Source: Nannochloropsis salina CCMP1776 (lineage: Eukaryota > Sar > Eustigmatophyceae > Eustigmatales > Monodopsidaceae). From it: DNA of 64,000 nt. Under the pieces are notes generated by a model, which was given only the letters and a program-made list of their open reading frames with translations, did not search any database and was not told the origin of the DNA. Position 1 is the first letter of the stretch; each line of letters starts with the position of its first letter. The position numbers and the translations under genes are program-made. Of the stretch, positions 19,463 to 28,882 are shown piece after piece. Where the stretch lies: the NCBI GenBank assembly GCA_004565275.1, contig SDOX01000011.1:271881-335880 (forward strand), in the 5' to 3' direction.

Positions 19463-21513
19463 TCCTTACGAACAGCGATACGGGGGAATCTTACGAACCG
19501 ATGACCGAATTATAGACTGTAGAGAGACAGCACTCGGAGAGGAGTATTGCCTTAAGAGTAAGAAAGCCAAATCTGGGCAATCACAGGCACAAACGGTGCA
19601 CGACCATTAAGTCCCCCATCTTGGCCCCGTGCAAGTATCTGGCTCTATTTTCTCACTGATTTGGTGGTTGTTTACAGGCTGCGGATCGGCTCCGGTCCGA
19701 GCAAATATCAACAATTAAGTATGCACACACTAAAACGCGATCTCCACACTGCGTCCAAAGTCTTGAAACTGAACGCTTGCTTTTCGTCCTTGTCTGTGAT
19801 GTGACAAAAGAAACACTGTGTGGGTAAAGGCAGAGAAGATGAGACCGTATCCGAACATGATCCATTTCCATATATCGCGCCCTCCCGCCCCCCTGCTGTT
19901 CACCCCTCCTTTCACACTTCACTTAAGTGCATAAAAATTGCATGTACAGCATACTGCACGAGTAAAGCGACTACCACCGTCGGATATTTCGTATCTCGAC
20001 ACTCCCGACAACGAAGTCTTTCGGCCCGTCTCCCGTACATTCTACGTTGCAATATGCACTCCATTAATAGAATTCAAAAGACTGTGATTTGACTGCTTCG
20101 CTAGGTGTGCACACTTTATTAAAAAGCCGCTCTGCCTTAAAAATTCTCAATTTTTGTCAAGCACAAGAGACCCACTAAACGAGGATGCGGCTCCCTGAAT
20201 TCCTTTTGGCACTTCAGCACACACAGCGACCATCAGTAAAACTCACAAAAAGCTATGATATCGGATTCTACATTGTTTTTCACATGCCAATGCCGTTTAC
20301 AAAAATTATTGGCTTTCCTACAAGAAAAAAATCCAAGCAGGGAGCCCCGTCCAGCGAAGGCATTAGAGCTCAGGCGACTCTTCCTCCACTGCCTTAAGAG
20401 ACCACACATGTTCGCCTCAAAACAAACTTCTTATGCCCTAGAACAAAGCACGATCTACAATTAAGAAAATCAAACTAAACTTACACTGTCTCTTCTGACG
20501 TCTTGAGGGCGCCGAGCACGAGCTTAAAGCTGGGCGCGCTAGGTGGCCGCAGGCTCCTCAAAACGTGAGCAGAGAATGGTGGACTCACAAGAGACCAGCC
20601 ATCTTCCTTTTGCCCCTGATATTACCTATGTAAAGTTCGTTTATCCATGAAAGATGAGACCTGAAAAAGAACTTGTGTTCGAAGACTTTGTGATATGCGT
20701 ATAACGACATGAACCCAAGGCTTGCTTGAGAGGATCCGCCTCCTCGCTCGCTCGTCTCAAGGAAGAGAAAACGCGTGTTGAATTCCTTTCCACGACACCA
20801 ATTAAAAAATCAAGCCAACCCTGAGACACCTCTCCATTTCAATCCGATTGACATCGAGACCCATGCCACAAAATCCAAACGTGGAGCCCTCGTCGCGATG
20901 CCCCTTCACCCGCCGTATTCCGCTGCAGAGCCGTGAAGGTTGATCAGCCTCGACAGGCCCTCACCATTGGCCTCGGCCACAGTCTGCGTTTAAAATTTAA
21001 ATTCTTAAACCGCTGACGCTCGGCCTCGGCATGCCCCCCCGCGGCTTTGTTCGCGTCAGGAACACGCAAGGTTTTGCATTTTCCAAAGGGAAAATGTGGC
21101 GCGTGCGTGCATCACCTCTATCATTTTCAGAAGGCTAGTACCTTCTCATGAAAAAGACCCTTAAAAGGTCAGGGAGGATTCAACGTTTAGGCACTGCACA
21201 CCAGCTCACACTCAATTCTCACCCTTCTAGGCCTGAAGTTCCATCCCTCAGGCCGACACTATGACCATGAAAGTCTTGAAGTTGTGCACAAGCAAGTTTC
21301 AACCAGAACCTTCGAAATTTCAAGCTCTCCATCGGGGCCTTGTTCAATCGTTTGGAAGCACAAAAACGGCGCCCTTAGACCCTCAAATCGAAAGTAACAC
21401 ATGGTGCAAGCAAGCCGACCCGGAGATGGCCATTTGGGCCGCCCCCATAATTCATGATGTACGTAGGACATCGATCAAGCTTCATGATGTTGATACAAAT
21501 AAAGGACACTTAT
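19463..21513. other. Longest non-coding stretch of the window
   Basis: About 2 kb between the divergent ARM-protein and NTF2-like genes, much more than the usual 0.4-1.1 kb here. No protein-like frame is visible on either strand. The 20.9-21.26 kb part is unusually rich in perfect inverted repeats and is described separately. The rest is mixed sequence with A/T-rich patches near 20090-20330 and 20450-20480. Confidence 0.6.
20903..21254. ncRNA. Candidate structured RNA: cluster of hairpins
   Basis: Seven inverted repeats sit within 352 nt: CCTTCAC/GTGAAGG (20903-20909 with 20933-20939), GCCT/AGGC around CGAC (20947-20958), GTTTAA/TTAAAC (20988-21010), CATTTTCC/GGAAAATG around AAAG (21077-21096), AGAAGG/CCTTCT around CTAGTA (21129-21146), GACC/GGTC (21156-21170), and GGCCTGA/TCAGGCC (21230-21254). 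The density and short loops suggest a folded transcript or a regulatory element. No signature of a known RNA class (spliceosomal, SRP, RNase P/MRP, tRNA) is recognisable, and the strand cannot be told. Chance occurrence of several of the short stems is possible. Confidence 0.25.
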
Positions 21514-22571
21514 ATGGATTTCAACTTTCCTTCCATCCTCAAGATCCTAGAATTGTACCATTGCCGCGTTCATGATCCTCGAGTCTACAACCGGTATGCT
21601 CCCGACGCTGTTTTTGACGATCCTGCCGGAATGCTGCGAGGAAGATCAGCCATTCGAGTGGCCATGGAAGCATTGGTAGGACACTTTTCTTCCTTAAATG
21701 TGGAAATGACATCGCGATTGAAGTTGTGAATCAGCGCCATCCTCTTGTTTTTTGGCTCGCCGATGATGCAAGAGTCTGAAAAGAATAATTGCGATAGCCG
21801 TATCTATGCGTCTCACTCGTTGAACTTAGGCTTGTAGCGGGGAGCATGGTAACGGAAAGATACATGTGAGAGCAGCAATACCATTTCAGGGACACTGCTC
21901 CGGATTCGTAATCCCATCAAGCAGGCGCGGAGGACTGTGTCGATGTTTTCTTGTCAGGCTCAGGATACTTTTAGGAGGGATGAAGCACAGACATTATCGC
22001 ACATTTCTATTAAAAAGTCATCATCGCTTTCACACACGTACGATCAGCCTAAGATTTTCCGCACCGGGGAACCCAAAGACGTCCATATCACTTATCATGC
22101 TCCCTTGGTTGGAGGGGAACGCAACGGGTTTCGAAATGGCGACGAGCACAAAGGACAGGAGCAGGTAATGTATAGGCTAGCTGACGTAACAAAAGATCTC
22201 CTGGGACAGAATTTTTCTAAATCGTGCATGTTTCCTTCTCAACTTAGGTCGGCCCGCAGGCCCGCATTGCCCTTGTGCAAACCTACGTTTGGCGGCAAGA
22301 CATTCTGCCCTTTTCATTATCTCCTGGTGTGCTTCTGGGACAGGGCAACTCGACCTCTGTCGAACTGCCGACAGTCGTTTTTCTGACTTTTGATGCCAAG
22401 ACCCACCTCATCACCCGGCATGAAGATCGATGGTGGGGAAAAGATACTACTACCTCGTCCCCACACCTGCGCCCCGTGCACAGCATAATCAAACAGCTGA
22501 ACGGGAGAGCATGGGAAGTGTGGGGTGCACGGTGCTACGGTAATATCCGTCATAACGAAGAAAGAAAATAG
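21514..22571 (+). CDS. NTF2/SnoaL-like fold protein, spliced
   Basis: Proposed exons 21514..21675, 21958..22164 and 22248..22571 give about 230 residues. Exon 1 reads LELYHCRVHDPRVYNRYAPDAVFDDP in parts, then GRSAIRVAMEAL, the helix-plus-strand pattern that opens SnoaL-like domains. Exon 3 reads RIALVQTYVWRQDILPF, then VVFLTFDAKTHLITRHEDRW, the closing strands typical of the fold. Exon 2 and 3 boundaries are good (TTTTCTTGTCAG, GTAATG, CTCAACTTAG) and phase 0. The exon 1 donor (GTAGGA) is weak, so the true end may differ. Members include small enzymes and non-catalytic binding proteins; function cannot be given. An ATG at 21454 is an alternative start. Confidence 0.6.
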
Positions 22572-23714
22572 TCTGATATGGGCCACTGGTTCACGCTGGT
22601 AACAGCTCGCTAGTTGTGGAGCCGATAACAGTCCGAAGCATGTAGAAATCTTTGTTCGACAGCTTCAAATCAAAAGTGACTGATCCTTCAACTGCATCAT
22701 TTTCACGTGCACAATAATCCTGCTGACAAGAAATGCTTGCGAGGACTGTCTTGACGAAAAGTAAAAGGTCGGCATTAAAATCCACCTTTCCCTAGTTGAG
22801 CCGACTTGGGCCCACTCCATCTCCTCTCTGAGCTCTGGGCGGGGGTCGTGCCGAGATAAAGCAGCCTACATTCATTGAACACACCATTCAACCTGGCAGT
22901 CAAGGCTCGCGATGGACACATTGAGATTTCACCGTATGGTATGCTTTCAGTCGTGTGCAGTGGCAGTCGGGATTTAAGGTTATTCTTGTTGCCCGCCCTG
23001 TGCTAAGATTCCCTGCGTGCGATCAAGATTCGCACGTACGCTGGATCCCCACACTGTCGAGGCTGCGCGGGAGGACGGTGCAGAGGAGACCACCGCTAGC
23101 GTCCACTCTTTTCTTCTCACTTACACACACGCCAATCGGCTACACAGGCGGAAGTTTTACGTAATAGGTACACTCATAGCTTTCGCGAGGAAGGAGGAGG
23201 CCTGCTTCTCAGAGCTGCCGCGCTTGTGACAACACACAGACCAGCGGTGGCGCCTCATTTCCAACAAGGGGCCCCGGACGGTCGCGCCTGTGAAGGAGGA
23301 TACTGTAACCTTCAAGGATAGATCATTGGATAAGAGCCGTGGCAGGGCGCCCCCCGTGGCGCAGCGCATCGGGTGCTCTTTGTGAGGAAGAGGTACGCTT
23401 CTGTACCCAAAATTGGAGGGCAAAACCTCTTCTGAAGTCATGAAGAACGGCATAGACCTGAAGCGGACGTGTATTGTGATGTCAATGTTTGTCTAGACAA
23501 ATGCAAGTGATGAAACAGAAATTGGAATCGATTTGAAAGCGACCTAAGGACATTGTTATAAACGTGGAATAGAGGGCGGAGCTATCTCGAAGACTCCGAC
23601 GAGCCCGCACTTTGTCTCGGTTAGGCGCGCGGACCTTACAAGCCCCCCTCTGTGCCCCTTTTTAATTCCTCTCTTCCGTAGGGCATAGAAAGTTAGGAGG
23701 CCGTGGCACAAGGG
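22572..23714. other. Intergenic with possible minus-strand exons
   Basis: Same-strand spacer before the GARP gene. Two minus-strand frames, 22591..22785 (64 aa) and 23157..23453 (98 aa), have fairly protein-like composition and could be exons of one small gene, but I found no convincing splice pair and no family. Otherwise nothing is recognisable. Confidence 0.4.
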
Positions 23715-25109
23715 ATGGACGAGTTGATGACAGGCAGCAAAAGACGACGGCATGCTTCTTCAGCGCGACATCAGCAACATAATCATCTAGCGGATGGGAC
23801 AGAGGGAGGGGCGGGCCCCCACCAATACAGGGGGGTTTCCGAGAACGCCTCTGTGACTTCCGAAAGCAGCAAAGCGAAGAAGCGCTTCGTGTGGCCTGAC
23901 GACTTGCACCGGGACTTCGTAGCCGCCATCTTCGACGTGGGCCTGAAATGTGCTTCTCCCAAGACGATCATGGAAATGATGAGCAACACGAAAGAGTTAA
24001 CCCCGGATCACATTAAGAGCCACTTGCAAAAGTATCGCTTGCACAGGGAGCGAGCGCGAGAAGAATTTTTGCAGCACTTCGGAAAGAACCCTTTTGTCGC
24101 GGGGGCAGCAGGGTCAGGACTCGTGTGTGCGAAGGGCGAAGCGGGGGGGGTATCGAGGGACGGTTCCGCGTCCTCCTTGGATAGCGTGAACGGAATCGGT
24201 GGAAGGGCGGGAATGGACCACCAGGGCGACGAAGACGCGTTCCGAGGACAATTGAACCTCATCCGAGATTGTATACAAATGCAAGCCGGCTTCCAATCCG
24301 TTCTCCGTCAAGCCTTGATGCAGCAGACTCAATTACAGCAGCAGTTACAGGCCCATCTACAAGCTTTGGGTTTTGACGGACCGTCCGCCCGAATGGCCGC
24401 CGCAGCGGGAGCGCGGGAGGCGTTGGGAAGCGCGGCGGTGCCGTCATCCCCCTCTGCAGGGCCTCTGTCGATACCGATGACGGCGGAAGGGAAGGCGGGC
24501 GTCAGCGACGAGGCTCAATACCACTATCAATACGAAGGGCACTCCCCGGAGCAGCCGCACTCGCCTGCGCGAGCTCACGTTAACCAACCGCAGCAGGCGC
24601 AAGTGAGGCGCCCGAACGCTGGGAGCGGAGGACACATGTCGCTCCCAGGCGGTGGGAAGCGGTCGGCAGAGGAGCTGATGCAGGAGGAAATGCGCGAGCA
24701 TATGGACATGCACCGGCAGTTGGTGCTGCGAAAAAATGCGCAAATATCGCAGTACGAGGACGGGGCTAAAATGGCGGCAGCGGCAGCCGCAGCTGTCCAA
24801 GGATTGTCGGGCGGACCGGTCTCTGGCGCCGGGCTACCCGCGTCGTACTTGGGCGTTTCTGGGGGCGGTGGCAACGGTATGGCCCATCCAGGGATGACGG
24901 AGAACGTCCCTGTCGCCTCCCACCTTCCCGCTAGCGCCAGCGGGGCCTCCTCAGGCATGGGGCTTGCCGGTTCGACACCTGTGGCGCCGGGGGGAATGGT
25001 CACGGGAGGACATCCTGGCTTGGACCTGGACGTAGATCTAGCCTCCTTCCGGTGGAACGAGGACGAGGATAACCTGTTTAGTTTTTTGATGGATCATCCC
25101 GTGGGATGA
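23715..25109 (+). CDS. GARP/Myb-like transcription factor (SHLQKYR type)
   Basis: Single exon, 464 residues from the ATG at 23715; a TAG lies in frame seven codons upstream, ruling out a longer single-exon product. The DNA-binding domain (about 55-115) reads KKRFVWPDDLHRDFVAAIFD, then KTIMEMM and LTPDHIKSHLQKYRLHRERA, the single-repeat B-motif of GARP factors, with Trp as the first core aromatic and SHLQKYR in helix 3. A Gln-rich helix follows (about 185-220, LIRDCIQMQAGFQSVLRQAL and QLQQQLQAHL), probably a coiled-coil dimer contact. The C-terminal half is Gly/Ala/Pro-rich and ends in an acidic patch with aromatic residues (LDLDVDLASFRWNEDEDNLF), a likely activation region. GARP proteins in plants and algae act in nutrient, circadian and cytokinin responses; the subfamily here is not clear. 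No response-regulator receiver domain is present. Confidence 0.85.
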   Translation: MDELMTGSKRRRHASSARHQQHNHLADGTEGGAGPHQYRGVSENASVTSESSKAKKRFVWPDDLHRDFVAAIFDVGLKCASPKTIMEMMSNTKELTPDHIKSHLQKYRLHRERAREEFLQHFGKNPFVAGAAGSGLVCAKGEAGGVSRDGSASSLDSVNGIGGRAGMDHQGDEDAFRGQLNLIRDCIQMQAGFQSVLRQALMQQTQLQQQLQAHLQALGFDGPSARMAAAAGAREALGSAAVPSSPSAGPLSIPMTAEGKAGVSDEAQYHYQYEGHSPEQPHSPARAHVNQPQQAQVRRPNAGSGGHMSLPGGGKRSAEELMQEEMREHMDMHRQLVLRKNAQISQYEDGAKMAAAAAAAVQGLSGGPVSGAGLPASYLGVSGGGGNGMAHPGMTENVPVASHLPASASGASSGMGLAGSTPVAPGGMVTGGHPGLDLDVDLASFRWNEDEDNLFSFLMDHPVG

Positions 25110-26025
25110 TTTGTAGAGCCGAAGGGCATGGGGGTGGCGTACATACATGTCGTGGTGGGGAGATTGAGGAGGAAAATGCTGCGTCCAATTGATACTATTC
25201 TATGTGCCGCGATGGCGTGTACCTGGAAAATGCAAAATATCATGCCCGTTATTGAAAGAAAGCGAGCAATGGGAGGTAGAGAAAAAGACAAGGAAGAACA
25301 GCTCCGCATGACAGTGAGTGGACGGCGACGTCGATGCCAATGATTGTGCGTGGTTTGGGACGGGAGGAGGAAGAACGCCTTTGAGAGGATGAGATCATTT
25401 ATTCGGGATGAAAGGTTTTCCTTGATGTAGACGCGCCCTTCTGAAAGACGCGTGATGAAAACGCAGCAACAATGGACATAGTTAAGGCATGGATCCTAGT
25501 AAGAACAGCGCATGGGCTAGCCGTGAGGTAAGATGGATTCTCAGTGCATCTGAGGGATGTCTCGAGGCAAGTAAAAGACGAAGTGAAAAGTGAATTTGAA
25601 ACGATACTCTGTGAGGCAGCCCCACTCTGGCCACGGTGGAGACGTTAGAGTCGGAGCAAAGCGGCTGAGAAACGATGAATAAATTGAAATGAATAGAGGG
25701 TAGCGGCGGAACAGAACAGAGTAAGTTTGGGAGAGGATGAAAGGATCACGAACCTTAGCCCGGTAGACTCACCCCGATAAACACCACCCTTAATTAATAT
25801 CTGTGTTTGAAAACCCACGAATTAGGTAGCTGGAAGCGTACTCTTGGTTGTCGGTCGCTTCAATTTTGTGAAATAAATAAAGCAGCAACATAGCTCTTAT
25901 CTTGCAAATAGACTCTGCTCAAGCTTCCTTCGCCATTTCGTTGACAGTTCGCAATGATTGATATATTTACTTTACACACTGCCGCCTATCTTTGTTTCTA
26001 GTGAACCCTCTTTCAAACGCGATCA
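25110..26025. other. Intergenic, convergent 3' flanks
   Basis: About 0.9 kb between the GARP and acyltransferase stops. Contains AATAAA-like runs on the plus strand at about 25676-25690 and 25870-25880. No gene or RNA is recognised. Confidence 0.6.
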
Positions 26026-28164
26026 TCACACGCATTGCAAAATCTGCAGGACGCGGTTGGCAAAGCATCGGGCCATGCTTCGAGGAACCAGCGGCCAGGG
26101 GAAGTGGAATGTCAAACACAAAGCCCCGTCCACGGTCCCACACGAAAGCTGGTACAAACTCCCAGTCAGGCTGTGGCTGGTCGCGTAGTAGATGCCTCGC
26201 AGACGCATCGGTCCATAGGCAGCAGTAGGGGCAGCAGACGGCGTAGATGCTTCTATGACGCGCATACGCTCACCACTTTCTCTATCTTCCCCATTTTGGC
26301 ACCTTGCATGCACGCTAGCACTACCGTCGCTGTTTGGGCCCTCTGCCAGGAGACGTGAGCGGCCGGTCCCGTCGAAGATTCCCATATTGGACACGCCGCA
26401 CGTGTAGGCACGCCCGAAGGTTTGCGGGTTCTCCGCCTCCTTCTCTACCACGTCGTTCAGTTCTATCGTCTGCATGCCCCAGTCAAAGAGCTGGACCGAC
26501 TCGGCCACGAACCCTGCCTCGATAAAATCCACAAGCTCCCTCCGACATCGTTTCGTCAACGCCCAAAAATCTCTTTTTCCCTCCCAAACACCATCCTCCA
26601 TGCCGTCGTTAGCTTCTTCTGACCCACCTGTTCGCTCCGGGCGCAAGGATAGGGTCGAACCCCGTTGTTCCGGCAAACGAACCATGAAATCCATCGCCCC
26701 GGCCGCGGAGGCAACCGCATGTTCGGCCCACATCTTCTCTTCCTCTCCGCCTCCCTCCCTTCCCTCGTCCTTCCTGCTTCGCCCAAAAGCCCGCATATTC
26801 AGCGATAGCAACAAGCGATAGTTGTGATACGTCCCCCCTCTACCCTTCTGCTGCTTGTGGCCCCTCTCAGGTCTTCCTCCCCCCCCGTCCTGGCCGTGAG
26901 CAAAGTCGCTCGTCGCATACAACATGGCGGCGCAGAGAGCAGCAGTGACCGTGACGCCGCGTGACTTGCAGGCGGCTCTCAGCATCGACAAGGAGTCTGA
27001 GTCCAAGGTACGGAATTCACATATTGTCCTCCGTGTGGCCGCAGGGAGAAACGGGGGAGGTCTCTCCGGTGGCCCTTCTGGATCCACCCTCGGCCGTGGT
27101 GTGTACGAGGGCGGAGGAAAGCGGGGCAAGAGCGTGGTGGGCAAGATGCCAAAGAGAGCTTCACGGGAAGCGTAGAGGAGAGTAGTGAGACTCAAAGTCC
27201 CTCGCGTGGGACCAAGCACAGCCTCTTCAATGGAAGGGGGGAAGGCCTGGGGGATGACGAAGGGAGCCGGCCTCCCGGGAGTGGGCTGATGGTCCAGGCA
27301 CGATGAGTGGATGTACTCAACCGTGTCAAGGAGCTCGTGGATGAGGGTGTTGCAGGACGTCTGATCGCTGATGGCGTGGTTGAAGAGGAAGAGCAAGGCG
27401 ATCCGGCCCTCCCTCCGCGCCCCCATAGGGCGCAAGACTTTCAACCGCCACAAGGGCCCCCGGCTTGTGTCCATGTCCGTTTCGTCCAGGGCGCGTTGGA
27501 AGTGGTAGGCGAAAAAGAAACGATCGTCCTCCCACTCGAAGGGCGGGGGGTGCGAGCCGCCGGGCTGGAGGGAAACATCTACTGCGTCGCCGCTCGTGGG
27601 AACATCGACGTACGATAAGGCATTGTTCACGACCTCACCGTCGGTCATGGCACACGGCCACCACGCCAACGGGTCTACTTCTTTTCCTCCACGCCGAACT
27701 CCCTTTATAGGCGCTCCATCAACCTTCCTCGTGCCTCGTATACATGCTCGCAGCTTCGGATGACGCTGGACCAATGCGGAGAGTGCCCGCTTCACGAGAT
27801 GAGGTTCCAATAAATCCTTCCCATCATCCACTACCGCTGCACAAACATGCGGAATAGACAGACGCTGGGGGCCTGCTGCCGCTTTACGTGACAACAGTGT
27901 CTCAAAGCTGCCCAGCTGCCGCCATGACTTGCGATGCCCCTCTTGAAACTGTTCGGAAATCGGGGGAGAGACAGTCGTAGGCTTCGAATCAGCTGACAAC
28001 GTGTTCATGGCCAGCGTTGGAAAAAAATGCATACATCTTGTGAATGGAAGTTGCGACTGCCAAGATGCTGGACCGGCATATTGAAAGGCACTACTGTAGG
28101 TGTGGACCTGAAAAAGGAAGAATAGCGGCAGGAAGACCTGATAATTGAAGGAATGATGGTGCAT
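26026..28164 (-). CDS. HxxxD acyltransferase of the condensation/alcohol acetyltransferase superfamily
   Basis: Single exon, 712 residues. The N-terminus has a hydrophobic stretch (VFLPLFFLF, about 10-18) that could be a signal anchor; internal ATGs, for example before NTLSADSKP, would remove it. The active-site motif is NHAISDQTS (HxxxD), preceded by beta strands RIALLFLF, as in chloramphenicol-acetyltransferase-like folds. KRALSALVQRHPKLRACI near the N-terminus matches the usual first helix and strand of condensation, PapA and alcohol-acetyltransferase proteins. Near the C-terminus comes a conserved-type strand with Asn (CGVSNMGIFD). Charged low-complexity insertions at about 400-520 lengthen it beyond the usual 450-500 residues. 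It probably moves an acyl group from CoA or a carrier to an alcohol or amine. Substrates are unknown. Confidence 0.7.
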   Translation of the reverse strand: MHHHSFNYQVFLPLFFLFQVHTYSSAFQYAGPASWQSQLPFTRCMHFFPTLAMNTLSADSKPTTVSPPISEQFQEGHRKSWRQLGSFETLLSRKAAAGPQRLSIPHVCAAVVDDGKDLLEPHLVKRALSALVQRHPKLRACIRGTRKVDGAPIKGVRRGGKEVDPLAWWPCAMTDGEVVNNALSYVDVPTSGDAVDVSLQPGGSHPPPFEWEDDRFFFAYHFQRALDETDMDTSRGPLWRLKVLRPMGARREGRIALLFLFNHAISDQTSCNTLIHELLDTVEYIHSSCLDHQPTPGRPAPFVIPQAFPPSIEEAVLGPTRGTLSLTTLLYASREALFGILPTTLLPRFPPPSYTPRPRVDPEGPPERPPPFLPAATRRTICEFRTLDSDSLSMLRAACKSRGVTVTAALCAAMLYATSDFAHGQDGGGGRPERGHKQQKGRGGTYHNYRLLLSLNMRAFGRSRKDEGREGGGEEEKMWAEHAVASAAGAMDFMVRLPEQRGSTLSLRPERTGGSEEANDGMEDGVWEGKRDFWALTKRCRRELVDFIEAGFVAESVQLFDWGMQTIELNDVVEKEAENPQTFGRAYTCGVSNMGIFDGTGRSRLLAEGPNSDGSASVHARCQNGEDRESGERMRVIEASTPSAAPTAAYGPMRLRGIYYATSHSLTGSLYQLSCGTVDGALCLTFHFPWPLVPRSMARCFANRVLQILQCV

Positions 28165-28882
28165 GTTGACTCCTGCTAAAAGTCGGCATTCCGGCTACCT
28201 GAGTATGCATAACAACGATCGAGTCGGTGAGTACTCATAATAAAGCCCGTTTCGGAAGCCGTCGAAGTACGTCCCGTTGGATCTGCCTCAAATGACATCA
28301 AGCGGCGATCTGAAGCACGAGATGGAGGTGGGGAGGTTATTACGTCGAGTGGGGGGGTACATATACCTGTTCTCACGCGAAACCATTTTAAGGAGCCCTA
28401 TTACGCTCAGATATTGCATCAGAAGCTACTGTTACCAATAAAAGATACCTTGAGGATCGCGTGTCGCATAAAGGACTTGGGAGCACAAAGGGGTGGTGTC
28501 ACACGTGCACTTCAGACTTCAGCGGGATGATGCAGCGCTGCTCGGGAGTTATCTGTGATTAATTTTTATAAAGCCTTTGAAGATTGGATGTACACATGTA
28601 CTAGATGGCCAAGTAGAGGCAGAAGATATTCGTGGGAAGGAGAGATAGTCATGTGCATGCAGGATAAGCCCAAGTAGATGGACACAGAAGCCATCCTTGA
28701 TGTTGGACTGGAGTTTTCGCATGCTCATATTACCTTGTATCGTCAAATGTACATGGATCAGTGATGAACGCACATCTATTTGGTGGCACAATAGAAGAAG
28801 GCCTACCTAGTCAATCATTTACACCGGCATAGTTGGCACTTTCATTATGACCGTCGCACTGCCATCATGTCGTGGTCATGCT
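28165..28882. other. Intergenic between two minus-strand genes
   Basis: Holds the acyltransferase promoter and the 3' flank of the large unknown gene. Short frames only; no recognisable gene or RNA. Confidence 0.55.

Noticed and set aside
23340-23415. tRNA-like start (CCCCGTGGCGCAGCGCATCG) with nearby small hairpins
   Set aside because: No T-loop consensus at the right distance and the acceptor stem does not pair on either strand.
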